Part shown: positions 44,401-53,531 of the stretch, piece after piece
How the letters are laid out: every line of letters starts with the position of its first letter
How positions within the stretch are numbered: position 1 is the stretch's first letter
Origin: Lentisphaerota bacterium
GTDB lineage: Bacteria > Verrucomicrobiota > Lentisphaeria > Victivallales > Victivallaceae
Assembly: GCA_015061575.1 (NCBI GenBank)
Contig: SUWF01000009.1
Location: 1-64,000, forward strand
Direction: 5' to 3'
Length of the DNA: 64,000 bases
Made by a program: the position numbers and the translations under genes
The notes under the pieces: model-generated
What the model was told of the DNA's origin: nothing
Database searches by the model: none
What the model saw: only the letters and a program-made list of their open reading frames with translations

Positions 44401-45280
44401 AAAGATCCAGAATCCGGATGATATTTTCGCGGGCGACTTTCTGGAAAACCGCTTCGGAGATTTTCTTTTCATTGCGCAATTTGAGCAAAAAGTCCACCAG
44501 CGGCGTGGGAGTATCGGGCGCACAAATATCGGTACCGAACATGAGCCGGTCCTGAAATTCGTTGAGGAATTTAATTGCATATTCTTCATCACGGGCCAGA
44601 GCGTTCCAGCCGCTGCCGGCGGATACATCGCCATACAGATTCGGATATTTGCGCATCAACTTGGGAATGGCGCCTTCTTCTTCGATTTTGCCTTTCGGGT
44701 AGCCGTTGCGCTGCTCAACGGTGGGATTGGCGGCGATTTCGGCCCAGAAAGTCTGGCTGTGGCCGAAGAATTTGATTTTCGGAAACTTCTGCAAAGCTTT
44801 TTCCAGTTTTTTCAGTCCCATTTCTTCGATCAGGCCGTAGGTTTTGTAATTCTGCGGCGAGAGGTGGAAAGTCAGCGCCAGTTCGCAATTGTTGGCTGCC
44901 TGAAAGAGATTCTGCACCCGGGGATCATCCATATCCAAATTGGCGGTAACTTCGCCGATACCTTTGCAGCCCTTGTCTTTGTAATATTTGAGCACATATT
45001 CCAGCGGGGCATCCGGCGTGTTGTACAACGAGCGGGGGTCGAGGTTGCAAAATGGTATAAAACGGTCGGGATTTTTAGCGACCATCCGCAGCATTTCTTC
45101 GTTGGATTGGACAAAGTGCGTGCTGTCCGGAGTGGCGATCGGCAGGATCACACCCTTTTCAATACCCACGGCATCGTAGCGTTCGATCAAAACTTCCGGG
45201 GTGGAAATAAGTTGTTTTCCGGTAGCCGGATATGCGCAGGTGGGAGTTTCTACAGCATGGACATGACAGTCAATAAACAT
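44399..45280 (-). CDS. amidohydrolase-family TIM-barrel protein (copy 2)
   Basis: 293 aa, tandem paralogue of the gene at 43445. Same metal motifs: FIDCHVHAV, KGIGEVTANLD, LTFHLSPQ, FFGHSQTFW, RLMFGTDICAP. The two differ most at residues ~10-35, ~155-170 and ~190-200, which in the fold lie near the substrate pocket, suggesting different substrates. GGAG precedes the ATG at 45280. Each copy has its own palindrome behind it, so they may be expressed separately. Confidence 0.85.
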   Translation of the reverse strand: MFIDCHVHAVETPTCAYPATGKQLISTPEVLIERYDAVGIEKGVILPIATPDSTHFVQSNEEMLRMVAKNPDRFIPFCNLDPRSLYNTPDAPLEYVLKYYKDKGCKGIGEVTANLDMDDPRVQNLFQAANNCELALTFHLSPQNYKTYGLIEEMGLKKLEKALQKFPKIKFFGHSQTFWAEIAANPTVEQRNGYPKGKIEEEGAIPKLMRKYPNLYGDVSAGSGWNALARDEEYAIKFLNEFQDRLMFGTDICAPDTPTPLVDFLLKLRNEKKISEAVFQKVARENIIRILDL

Positions 45281-45500
45281 TTTTTTTCTCCTTTAAAATT
45301 AATTTGGGTATTGACCACTGCTGATAAGTTAACTTTTACAAATGAAAAAGCAAGTTTTTTTGCAAATTTTGAGTATATTTTTTCTTTCTTGAGTTGACAA
45401 ATTGTATATTTATTGCCGAAAAAATTTGCAAAACCATGCAAAAATTATATAGTATTTGAGGGATTTTTGAAATCACTTCTCCGGAATAAAGGATTTTTTT

Positions 45501-46190
45501 ATGATAATTGAAAAACTCGGTATGATCATTGCAGCTGGCGGCAGCGGTTCACGCTTCAGCAAAACGGTCAATAAACTTTTAGTTGAATATAATAATAAAC
45601 CATTGATAGTACATGCGTTAAGCACTTTTTTGCCGGTGATTTCTCCCGGCAGTCTGGTGGTGGCTGCTCCGGCTGATTTGCTGGAAACCATGCGGCAAAC
45701 GGTTAATGAATATTTGCCGGATAATCAAATTGTCTGGACAGTTGGTGGTGCTACAAGGCTTGCTTCAATAGTTAATGCGTTCAAACTGCTGCCTGATGAC
45801 CTCAAACTGCTGGCCATCCACGATGCCGCCCGGCCGCTGGCTACGGTAAAACTGCTGCATGAACTTTGCAATGAAGCACTTATCCACGGCGGTGCCATCC
45901 CCGGATCCATGCCGTCAGACACCATTAAAGTTATTGACGAAAACCATCTGATCACCGGCAATCTGATCCGGCGCGATCTGGCAGCAGTGGCCACGCCGCA
46001 GGTTTTTGATTACAGCTGCTACAAAAAAGCTTTGTCCATGCTGCCGGAAGCGGTGCTTACAGGTGTTTGTGAAGACCCGCAGCTGACTGATGATGCCGCT
46101 CTTTTCAACCGGGGAGGTTTTGCAGTAAAGGTTTTATTCAGCAGCGACTGCAACTTCAAAGTAACTGTCAGGTCCGATCTTAAAGCATGA
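45501..46190 (+). CDS. ispD: 2-C-methyl-D-erythritol 4-phosphate cytidylyltransferase
   Basis: 229 aa; third step of the non-mevalonate isoprenoid pathway. IIAAGGSGSRF (nucleotide loop), NKLLVEYNNKPLI, GGATRLASI, IHDAARPL, ATPQVFDY and LTDDAALF match IspD; the catalytic Arg, Lys and Asp positions are kept. AAAGGA precedes the ATG. No ispF is adjacent. The 220-bp gap upstream (45281-45500) is AT-rich with divergent promoters and no gene. Confidence 0.9.
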   Translation: MIIEKLGMIIAAGGSGSRFSKTVNKLLVEYNNKPLIVHALSTFLPVISPGSLVVAAPADLLETMRQTVNEYLPDNQIVWTVGGATRLASIVNAFKLLPDDLKLLAIHDAARPLATVKLLHELCNEALIHGGAIPGSMPSDTIKVIDENHLITGNLIRRDLAAVATPQVFDYSCYKKALSMLPEAVLTGVCEDPQLTDDAALFNRGGFAVKVLFSSDCNFKVTVRSDLKA

Positions 46191-46224
46191 CTTTGATAAA
46201 CAGATTTTGGTTAATGATCTAAAA

Positions 46225-46256
46225 CATAAAAAAGGCCGCAGCAACAAACTGCGGCC
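46225..46256 (-). terminator. Rho-independent terminator of hpf
   Basis: GGCCGCAG (46234-46241) and CTGCGGCC (46249-46256) form an 8-bp GC-rich stem with a 7-nt loop. On the minus strand it is followed by TTTTTTATG. It begins about 20 bp past the hpf stop and lies 34 bp past the ispD stop, so it may serve both. Confidence 0.8.
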
Positions 46257-46276
46257 TGTATCGAATTTACAAATTA

Positions 46277-46618
46277 TCAGACAGCTTCTGCACTCAGATC
46301 CCGGGCCGGCGGAGTTGCTTCAGCCGGGTGCTTGTACTTATCGACATATTTATCGAGCTGCACCTTCAGGTGATCGACTGCTTCGTCGATTGCTTTATAC
46401 AAATCGAGAGCTGCTCCTTCGGCAACCATCTGCTGCTTTTTAACCGCTGCACAAATTCCAACTTTGGCCTGATGGTTTTTTTCAATTTCCATAGTTACCC
46501 GGACGCTGGAAACTTTCAAGGTGGGATAGTAGTTGAACAACGCTTCGATTTTGGCCTCAGTGTTGCTCCGGATCAGATCAGTTACCTGGAAGTGACGACC
46601 GTTGACGATGATCTGCAT
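46277..46618 (-). CDS. hpf: short-form ribosome hibernation promoting factor
   Basis: 113 aa. IIVNGRHFQVTDLIRSNTEAKIEAL followed by a basic/acidic beta sheet and DLYKAIDEAVDHLKVQLDKYVDKYK match HPF/YfiA. Lacks the C-terminal dimerisation domain of long HPF. Start is the ATG at 46618, with AAGGAG; longer frames reach 46786 but add sequence unlike the family. Confidence 0.9.
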   Translation of the reverse strand: MQIIVNGRHFQVTDLIRSNTEAKIEALFNYYPTLKVSSVRVTMEIEKNHQAKVGICAAVKKQQMVAEGAALDLYKAIDEAVDHLKVQLDKYVDKYKHPAEATPPARDLSAEAV

Positions 46619-46827
46619 AGTCTCTCCTTTCTGAAAGATTGTCTCTGAGCGATTTTTCCAACCCGTCACAAGATTGGAAATTCCGCTCAATGCTAATGTT
46701 CCACACATTTTGATAAAATGCAAATGCTGAAAGCAACTTTTTTTAAAATTTATTTTTGCACTTAAATTGGCTTTTTTTAAAATCAACGTATATATTAAGT
46801 TTTCATATAATTTTGGAGGTTTTTACC

Positions 46828-47694
46828 GTGACTTTTAAAGATTATTGGCAATCAAATATTTCTGCCGGAAAACCCCGCTATAAAGCTGTATTTTTTGACG
46901 TGGACGGCACCGTAGTTTCCGGCCGCAATGCCATGCCCGGCGCTGCCGAAACGATAAATTTTTTGCGCAGCATAAAAACTCCATTTCTTTTTTTGACCAA
47001 CGACAGCCACCATTCTCCGGAGCAAAAAGCTCATCTGATCAACCGTACCGGGGTAAAAGTTGATGCTTTGGAAGTTGTTTCGTGCAGTCATGCGCTTAAA
47101 GATTTTGTTCTGGAGCGCAATTTGACCGGAAAAAAAGTTTTTATTATGGGCGAGTTCGGTACTCCATGCTATGCCAAAGCTGCCGAATTGATTCCCTGCC
47201 GCGAGCTTGAAGAGATCGATGAATGTGAATTTGTTATTGCCGGCGAGGGCTACTTTGACTGGCACGATACCTTTCAGGCGGTGATGAACTATTTTCTTCT
47301 GCACCGTGACCGCACACTGGTCGTGCCGAATCCTGACAGCTGCTGGCCCAATTCCAATACCGGCAAGCTGGGCATCGGCGCCGGAGCGCAAGCCAGGTTT
47401 ATTGCCGGATTGCTCAAGGAGTTATCCATAGATATCGAATTGTTTTATCTGGGCAAACCCTATCCGGCGATCTATGAATATGCTTTACGTTATTTGCAAA
47501 AGCAGTTTGATTTGCCCGATCTGCAGATATCGGAAGTTATGATGCTGGGCGATTCACTTACATCCGACATGGCCGGAGCGGCACGTCTGGGCATGGGGCA
47601 CGCACTGACCATGACCGGAGTAACCACCTGGGAAATACTCAATCATGTACCGGAAGAGCGCCGTCCGGAGTTGATTTTTGAATCTATCGGTTGA
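46828..47694 (+). CDS. HAD-superfamily (NagD-like, class IIA) phosphatase
   Basis: 288 aa. Motif I VFFDVDGTVV, motif II FLFLTNDS, Lys in YLGKPYPAIYEYAL and motif III VMMLGDSLTSDMAGAARLGM are complete; the cap lies between motifs II and III as in class IIA. Members dephosphorylate nucleotides, glycerol phosphate or sugars. The GTG at 46828, with GGAGG 8 nt upstream, is the start; the upstream open frame is AT-rich leader. Confidence 0.85.
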   Translation: MTFKDYWQSNISAGKPRYKAVFFDVDGTVVSGRNAMPGAAETINFLRSIKTPFLFLTNDSHHSPEQKAHLINRTGVKVDALEVVSCSHALKDFVLERNLTGKKVFIMGEFGTPCYAKAAELIPCRELEEIDECEFVIAGEGYFDWHDTFQAVMNYFLLHRDRTLVVPNPDSCWPNSNTGKLGIGAGAQARFIAGLLKELSIDIELFYLGKPYPAIYEYALRYLQKQFDLPDLQISEVMMLGDSLTSDMAGAARLGMGHALTMTGVTTWEILNHVPEERRPELIFESIG

Positions 47695-47756
47695 ATAAAA
47701 GAATATGATGGAGCAAAACATAATAGATATGGTCAAAATTGCTGCAGGGTTTTATT

Positions 47757-48557
47757 ATGATCAGAAAATTTTTTGAATCCATCGGTAAACACAGTGACGA
47801 TCAGCTGAAAAACAGCCATGATACTCTGGCATTTTTGGGCGAAACGGTCGCTTCGCTGGCGCTGCTGCTGAAAAATCCCCGCAAATTGCGTTGGAGCAAC
47901 TTTGCTTACTATCTGGACAACTGCGGAGTTCTGGCGCTGCCGATCGTGCTGCTGATATGTTTTCTTATGGGGGTGACGATCGCTTTTCAGTCGGCGATCC
48001 AGATGGTCAAGTTCGGTACCGAGATCTATGTGGCCGATCTGGTGGGATTTTCCATGCTCAAAGAATTTGGCCCGCTGATGGTTGCCATTATTGCCACCGG
48101 GCGGGCAGGCAGCAGTTTTGCTGCTGAGATCGGTTCTATGAAAGCAGAAGAAGAGATCAGCGCATTGACCACCATGGGTATCTCGCCGGTGCGTTTTCTG
48201 GTAGTGCCCAAACTGCTGGCCATGATCATAGCTATGCCGGTGCTGACAGTTTTTGGCGACATTGCCGGTCTGGCCGGCGGTCTGGCCGTCGGGATGGGAT
48301 TTTTGGGTCTGACGGCCGAAACTTATTTGAGCCGAACCGCCGAAGTACTTACGCCCATGGTATTTATATTAGGTGTTTTCAAGGGGGTATTTTTTGGTGC
48401 CATGATCGCCCTGGTCGGCTGCCGGGAGGGTTTTTGCAGTCAGGCTGATTCGCAGGGCGTAGGGCGGGCCGCCACCAGTGCGGTGGTCAAATCCATACTC
48501 TGTTTGATCATACTTGATACCATTTTGACGGTTATTTATTCATTCTGGGGGTATTGA
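47757..48557 (+). CDS. mlaE: MlaE-type lipid transport permease
   Basis: 266 aa; permease of the MCE/Mla system that moves phospholipids between membranes. YYLDNCGVLALPIVLLICFLMGVTIAFQSAIQMVKFG and the conserved EFGPLMVAIIATGRAGSSFAAEIGSMKAEEEISALTTMG region are typical. Start at ATG 47757 rather than TTG six codons earlier. First of three genes mlaE-mlaF-mlaD; no mlaA, mlaB or mlaC is present. Confidence 0.92.
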   Translation: MIRKFFESIGKHSDDQLKNSHDTLAFLGETVASLALLLKNPRKLRWSNFAYYLDNCGVLALPIVLLICFLMGVTIAFQSAIQMVKFGTEIYVADLVGFSMLKEFGPLMVAIIATGRAGSSFAAEIGSMKAEEEISALTTMGISPVRFLVVPKLLAMIIAMPVLTVFGDIAGLAGGLAVGMGFLGLTAETYLSRTAEVLTPMVFILGVFKGVFFGAMIALVGCREGFCSQADSQGVGRAATSAVVKSILCLIILDTILTVIYSFWGY

Positions 48558-48564
48558 ACGAATT

Positions 48565-49362
48565 ATGGAAAAAGTGCCGGCATTGGAAATACGCGATTTG
48601 AGCATCGGTTACGGTGAGCGGACAGTTCTGCGGGATTTGAATTTTACGGTGCAGCAGGGCGAAATTTTTGCAGTTATGGGCGGTTCCGGCTGCGGAAAAT
48701 CCACATTGCTCAAACATATTATCGGCATTTATCCGGTGCAGCGTGGTTCCATAAAAATATTCGGCCGGGAGATCACCGGCGGCAATGCGCCGACTCTGGA
48801 TGAGATCGCCCGGCTTTTTGGCGTGACTTATCAGGGCGGGGCGCTGCTCGGATCGCTGACGCTGGCAGAAAATGTGGCGCTGGTGCTGCAGGAACATACG
48901 AATTTATCATCCGGCGAGATACAAAACAAGGTCATGGAAAAACTTGCTCTGGTGAATCTGGAAAATTTTGCAGATTTTCTGCCGTCAGAAATTTCCGGCG
49001 GCATGAAAAAGCGTGCCGGTTTGGCCCGTGCTCTGGTTATGGAACCGCCGCTGCTCTTTTTTGACGAACCCTCTGCCGGGCTGGATCCGGTATCTTCGGC
49101 GGAACTGGATCGGCTGATCCTCAAGATGCGTGATCAGGAAAACCGCACCGTGGTGCTGATAACCCACGAACTGGACAGTGTATTTGCCGTGGCCGACCGG
49201 ATCATTATGTTGGATAAAAATACCAAAACCATTGCTGCCGAAGGAGATCCCCGGGTGCTGAAAGAAGAATGTCCCTGCGATTGGGTGCGCAATTTTCTCA
49301 ATCGTGATGGTTTGATTTATACGGCGCAACAAGCCGGACAGCAGCTGAAAACAGCCTTTTAA
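48565..49362 (+). CDS. mlaF: MlaF-type ABC ATPase
   Basis: 265 aa. Walker A GGSGCGKST, signature ISGGMKKRAGLARAL (with the MKKR typical of MCE-linked ATPases), Walker B LLFFDEPSAGLDP and H-loop LITHELDS. 7 bp after mlaE. Confidence 0.92.
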   Translation: MEKVPALEIRDLSIGYGERTVLRDLNFTVQQGEIFAVMGGSGCGKSTLLKHIIGIYPVQRGSIKIFGREITGGNAPTLDEIARLFGVTYQGGALLGSLTLAENVALVLQEHTNLSSGEIQNKVMEKLALVNLENFADFLPSEISGGMKKRAGLARALVMEPPLLFFDEPSAGLDPVSSAELDRLILKMRDQENRTVVLITHELDSVFAVADRIIMLDKNTKTIAAEGDPRVLKEECPCDWVRNFLNRDGLIYTAQQAGQQLKTAF

Positions 49363-49416
49363 CTGGCGGTGGTTCTGATAATTATTGTGCTTTTTAATAA
49401 ATAAAGGATATGATTT

Positions 49417-50433
49417 ATGCAAAATAAACAAAGGTATTTCCGGATCGGTTTGCTGTCGGTAATTACGGTGCTGCTGCTTATTGGAGTAATGTTTTTTCTG
49501 GGTTTGGCGGATGAATTTTCCGAAAAAGTCCACATTGTGACCACTTTTTCGGAGTCCGTGCAGGGTCTGACCAAAGGTGCGGCGGTCAAGTACAAAGGTG
49601 TGCCCATCGGTCAGGTGGACAACATCTCCATCCTGCCACGGGAAAAGATCATCCGGGTGGATATGAGCATAAATCCGGAGGTTTTTGTGGGGCTGCCGCA
49701 GGATGGAAAGGACGAAAGCCCCTGCGAACAGGTCATCAAGTTCTGCCGGCGGGAGCGGGCGGCCGGACTGTGCTGCTATCTGGAGCTGTCGGGCATCACC
49801 GGTCTGCGCTATATAGAAATGGATTATATGCCGGAAAATCGCCGGAGGCTGCAGCCGCTGCCGGAGATCAATGAACCGGATACTGTTTACTTTGCCAGCG
49901 TACCCGGGACTTTCAACAATATGATCAATTCGGTGGCGACTTCGCTGGATAAAATCTCCAAAATCAATATCGATCAAATAGTTAAGGGCGTGGACGAAAA
50001 TCTGGAAGCGCTGAACAGGATCCTCAGCGATCCGGCGATTCAGCAAACCATCAGCCAGGTGCATAAGGCGTCGGAAAATATTGAAAAAATAAGTCAGAAT
50101 ATTTCTGAAAATGTTACCGGCGAAGAACTTAAACGTTTTATAACCTCTGTAAACAACAATCTTGACAATATCAACAACCTGACCAGCAGTCTGCATCATA
50201 AGCTTGATCAGCTTGATACGGGCAATATCAATTCGCAGATTTCCGGCGTGCTGAGCGAAAGCCGCCGTCTGCTTAAAGAGTTGCAGGATAACCGCTCCGA
50301 TGTAGTTTACACCATGCACAAATTGAATGCGGTGCTGGACAGCTGCGGCGAGCTGGTCGATTATCTGAAAAATGACCCCAGTTCGGTTATCCGCGGAAAA
50401 AGTTCCCCCGAAGTCGAGCTGGAGCAGAAATAA
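49417..50433 (+). CDS. mlaD: MlaD-like MCE-domain protein
   Basis: 338 aa. One N-terminal membrane span (residues ~9-30) and one MCE domain (FSESVQGLTKGAAVKYKGVPIGQVDNISI). The remainder (~160-310) is an amphipathic helical tail (DKISKINIDQIVKGVDENLEALNRIL) as in proteins that form periplasm-spanning tubes. Longer than E. coli MlaD (183 aa), which may compensate for missing MlaC. AAAGGA precedes the ATG. Confidence 0.9.
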   Translation: MQNKQRYFRIGLLSVITVLLLIGVMFFLGLADEFSEKVHIVTTFSESVQGLTKGAAVKYKGVPIGQVDNISILPREKIIRVDMSINPEVFVGLPQDGKDESPCEQVIKFCRRERAAGLCCYLELSGITGLRYIEMDYMPENRRRLQPLPEINEPDTVYFASVPGTFNNMINSVATSLDKISKINIDQIVKGVDENLEALNRILSDPAIQQTISQVHKASENIEKISQNISENVTGEELKRFITSVNNNLDNINNLTSSLHHKLDQLDTGNINSQISGVLSESRRLLKELQDNRSDVVYTMHKLNAVLDSCGELVDYLKNDPSSVIRGKSSPEVELEQK

Positions 50434-50435
50434 AA

Positions 50436-50463
50436 TTGCCAATTAAGTTTTTTGGTGTATATT
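50436..50463 (+). promoter_or_regulatory. galE promoter
   Basis: TTGCCA at 50436-50441, 16 nt, TATATT at 50458-50463, directly after mlaD. Leader ~40 nt with GGAAGAG before the ATG at 50512. Confidence 0.5.
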
Positions 50464-50511
50464 AGATAGCAAAGGTATTTTATATACATATATAATGTGT
50501 GGAAGAGAAAA

Positions 50512-51498
50512 ATGGAAATAAAAAAAGTTCTGATCACCGGCGGCGCCGGTTACATCGGCAGCGTGTGCGCTGAGTATTTGCTGGATCGCGGGTTTGAAGT
50601 TACGGTGCTGGATGCGTTGATCACCGGCCACCGCAACGCCGTGGATAAACGGGTCAGCGATTTTGTGGAAATGAATCTGGAAGATCGCGATGGCTTGATC
50701 AAATTGTGCGAAAAAGGTCAGTTTGATGCGATCATGCACTTTGCGGCTTTTTCGCTGGTGGGCGAATCCATGCAGGATCCGGGCAAATATTTCCGCAACA
50801 ATCTGGCCAACGCCATAAATCTGGCGGATGCAGCGGTGGCCGGCAAGGTCAAACGGATCGTGTTTTCCAGCACCGCCGCCACTTTCGGCCAGCCGGAAAG
50901 CGTGCCGATTGCTGAAGATGCTCCGCAAAAACCGATCAATCCTTACGGCGAGAGCAAACTTTGCTTTGAAAAAGTTCTGGCCTGGTACAAAGCGATCCAT
51001 AATATTGATTACACGGCGCTGCGCTACTTTAACGCCGCCGGAGCCAGCGAAAACTTCGGCGAAGATCATGCGCCGGAAACCCATCTGATCCCCATCATCT
51101 TGCAGGTGGCGCAGGGCAAACGCGATAAAATCATGGTCTACGGCAATGATTACGATACCTTCGACGGCAGCTGCATAAGAGATTACATCCACGTTATCGA
51201 CTTGGCGCAGGCCCACATGAAAGCGCTTTACGCCCCCGGCAGCGGTCATTATAACCTCGGCACCGGCAACGGTTTGAGCGTGTTTGAAATCATCGAAGCC
51301 GCCCGCCGGGTCACCGGTCACGCCATTCCGGTGGAAATCGCTCCCCGCCGGGCGGGCGATCCGCCGAAACTCATTGCCGACAGCACCCGGGCCCGGCGCG
51401 AACTTGCCTGGCAGCCGGAATTGGAAAATGCCGATGCGATCATCGGATCGGTCTGGAAGTGGATGCAAAAAAATCCCAACGGTTACAACGACCGGTAA
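50512..51498 (+). CDS. galE: UDP-glucose 4-epimerase
   Basis: 328 aa SDR enzyme. NAD motif ITGGAGYIGS, FSSTAATFGQPE (Ser of the catalytic triad region), PYGESK (YxxxK), LRYFNAAGA and DGSCIRDYIHVIDLA are GalE hallmarks. The ATG at 50512 has a better ribosome site than the GTG at 50497. 16 bp ahead of gpsA. Confidence 0.93.
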   Translation: MEIKKVLITGGAGYIGSVCAEYLLDRGFEVTVLDALITGHRNAVDKRVSDFVEMNLEDRDGLIKLCEKGQFDAIMHFAAFSLVGESMQDPGKYFRNNLANAINLADAAVAGKVKRIVFSSTAATFGQPESVPIAEDAPQKPINPYGESKLCFEKVLAWYKAIHNIDYTALRYFNAAGASENFGEDHAPETHLIPIILQVAQGKRDKIMVYGNDYDTFDGSCIRDYIHVIDLAQAHMKALYAPGSGHYNLGTGNGLSVFEIIEAARRVTGHAIPVEIAPRRAGDPPKLIADSTRARRELAWQPELENADAIIGSVWKWMQKNPNGYNDR

Positions 51499-51514
51499 TA
51501 ACGGGAGAAAATCT

Positions 51515-52513
51515 ATGAAAACAGCGATTTTAAGCGATGGCGGCTGGGGCAGTGCCCTTTCCAGGGTGCTGGCCGACAACGGTCATCAGGTGGTCATGTG
51601 GGGGCCGTTCCCGGAATATTTGCAGGAGATGGCTGCCACTGGCGAAAACCGTAAGTTTCTTAAAGGCATAAAGTTCCATAGCAATGTAAAATTTGAGCCC
51701 AATATGGCGAAAGCTGTAAATGGTGCCGAAATCATTGTGCTGGCCACGCCGACGCAATATCTGCGCAGTGTGTTGGAACAACTCCAGATTGTCTATCCGG
51801 CAGCGTCAGCTCCGCTGCTGGTCAATGTGGCCAAAGGCATCGAGGAAAACAGCTGGCTGCGCATCAGTCAGATGGTCAGAGAGTTCTTGCCGGCAGCACC
51901 TTATGCAGTGCTTTCCGGCCCCAGCCACGCCGAAGAGGTCGCCCGCATGGTGCCGACGGCGGTGGTGGCAGCATCCGAAAAAAACGAATATGCGGAATTG
52001 GTTCAGAAAGCCTTTATGAACAAGTATTTCCGGGTTTACACAAGTAACGATGTCGTCAGCGTTGAGCTGGGTGGAGCGTTGAAAAACGTTATCGCCATTG
52101 CCGCCGGGATCATCGACGGCATGAAGCTGGGCGACAATCCCAAGGCCGCTTTGATCACCCGGGGGATTGCCGAAGTCAGCCGTCTGGGCGAAGCGCTGGG
52201 CGGCGATCCGCAGACCTTTTCGGGCTTGAGCGGGATCGGCGACTTGATCGTTACCTGCTGCAGCGGCCACAGCCGCAACCGGCACGTCGGCGAAGAATTG
52301 GGCAGGGGGAAAACCTTGCAAACCATTCTTGAAGAAATGGATATGGTGGTTGCCGAAGGTGTGCGCACTTCCATCGGAGCCTATACCCTCGCCCGCCGGA
52401 GCAATGTGGAAACTCCGATCATTGACGAAATTTACAACATAGTTCACAATAATGCCAGTGCCGCTGAGGCTCTTGAACGGTTGATGAGCCGATCCGGCAA
52501 AATGGAATTTTAA
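51515..52513 (+). CDS. gpsA: glycerol-3-phosphate dehydrogenase [NAD(P)+]
   Basis: 332 aa; supplies sn-glycerol 3-phosphate for phospholipids. LSGPSHAEEVARMVPTAV, ELGGALKNVIAIAAGI (catalytic Lys), SGIGDLIVTCCSGHSRNR and the C-terminal PIIDEIYNI match GpsA. The Rossmann loop reads SDGGWGSAL in place of GxGxWGTAL: the first Gly is Ser. ATG at 51515 has GGGAG upstream; a longer open frame from 51284 lies over galE and is not used. Confidence 0.93.
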   Translation: MKTAILSDGGWGSALSRVLADNGHQVVMWGPFPEYLQEMAATGENRKFLKGIKFHSNVKFEPNMAKAVNGAEIIVLATPTQYLRSVLEQLQIVYPAASAPLLVNVAKGIEENSWLRISQMVREFLPAAPYAVLSGPSHAEEVARMVPTAVVAASEKNEYAELVQKAFMNKYFRVYTSNDVVSVELGGALKNVIAIAAGIIDGMKLGDNPKAALITRGIAEVSRLGEALGGDPQTFSGLSGIGDLIVTCCSGHSRNRHVGEELGRGKTLQTILEEMDMVVAEGVRTSIGAYTLARRSNVETPIIDEIYNIVHNNASAAEALERLMSRSGKMEF

Positions 52514-52529
52514 TACGAAAGGTATGCTA

Positions 52530-53393
52530 ATGAGCAAGTTACGAGTAATGTCCATTATGGCACATCAGGACGACTTTGAGTTTGAAGCCGCCGGACTTTT
52601 TCTGATGCTGCGCAAACATTATGGGAACGATGTGGAGCTGAAGATCCTGACCACCAGTACCGGTGTAAGCGGCCATCATATAATGGGTTGTGACGAAACG
52701 ATCCGGGTTCGGGAAGCCGAAGCCATCGCCAGCGCCAATGTTGTCGGTGCTGAATACGAAAATTTGCGCCAGCTGGATGGCACCCATATAGCTGCGCAGG
52801 TCTTCTGCGACCGCAATATGCTCGGCGGCCTGTGGAACGCCATCCGGGCGTGGGCTCCGGACTATATCGTTGCGCCGCCGGTAGTTACCAATCCGCTGGC
52901 GGGGATCCACATCGACCATCAGCATACTGCTGAAGCGGTGCGTCTGGTAGCTTATCAGCTGGGTGTGCCCAACGCTTATCCGACCATGTATCAGCCCCGG
53001 GTGCAGGCGTTTCCGGTGCCGACGATCCTCAACTGCCCGGATGCCTACTGCAAAGAAGCCATGTGGCACTTTGGGGTGGATTGCAACGAAGTCAAAGAGG
53101 GCAAGATCAGTATGCTGCTCAAGCACAAATCGCAGGTTTGTGAATGGCTGCCCTTTGTCAACAACCTCAACAACACCGATCCGGATCTGGGCGGCGGCGC
53201 AGATTGGGACGAAGCAGAATGGCGCAGCAATCTGGACAAACGGGTGAATGCAGTCAATAAACGGCACGGTTTTGATGATGAAATTTTCCGTGAATACTTT
53301 GCCGTGACCCGCTGGGGCTATGTGCCGCCGGCCGAAAAAATCCAGCAGGACTTCCCGTTCCTGTTCTGGAATCCGTCAGAACCGCTTAATTAA
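52530..53393 (+). CDS. PIG-L family LmbE-like deacetylase
   Basis: 287 aa. Zn-binding AHQDDFE (residues 11-17; the usual AHPDDE with Gln for Pro) and HIDH (127-130) define the PIG-L fold. Likely removes an N-acetyl group from a sugar derivative; the exact substrate is unknown. Start at the second ATG (52530), with GAAAGG 7 nt upstream, rather than 52524. Its stop codon merges into a GTGACGG repeat. Confidence 0.85.
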   Translation: MSKLRVMSIMAHQDDFEFEAAGLFLMLRKHYGNDVELKILTTSTGVSGHHIMGCDETIRVREAEAIASANVVGAEYENLRQLDGTHIAAQVFCDRNMLGGLWNAIRAWAPDYIVAPPVVTNPLAGIHIDHQHTAEAVRLVAYQLGVPNAYPTMYQPRVQAFPVPTILNCPDAYCKEAMWHFGVDCNEVKEGKISMLLKHKSQVCEWLPFVNNLNNTDPDLGGGADWDEAEWRSNLDKRVNAVNKRHGFDDEIFREYFAVTRWGYVPPAEKIQQDFPFLFWNPSEPLN

Positions 53394-53411
53394 GTGACGG
53401 CAAAGTGACGG
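53392..53411 (+). repeat. paired direct GTGACGG repeats after the PIG-L gene
   Basis: AAGTGACGG at 53392 and AAAGTGACGG at 53402, in direct orientation and beginning inside the stop codon of the deacetylase gene. Unlike the other intergenic copies they do not form a hairpin with each other. Confidence 0.6.
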
Positions 53412-53443
53412 AAGTATAAAACCAGTTTTTAAGCTCAAAAAAT

Positions 53444-53514
53444 AAAAAGTGACGGATTTTTCCGTCACTTTTTATTTGTCTTTTACCGGTAAACTGACGG
53501 CGTTTTATCCGTCA
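53444..53514. terminator. GTGACGG palindromes between PIG-L and thyX
   Basis: AAAAAGTGACGGA / TCCGTCACTTTTT (13 bp, loop TTTT) at 53444-53473, flanked by A and T runs, is a good bidirectional terminator for the convergent genes. A second, shorter pair TGACGG / CCGTCA lies at 53495-53514, just beyond the thyX stop. Confidence 0.7.
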
Positions 53515-53531
53515 ATTTCAAGCGTCAGAAC

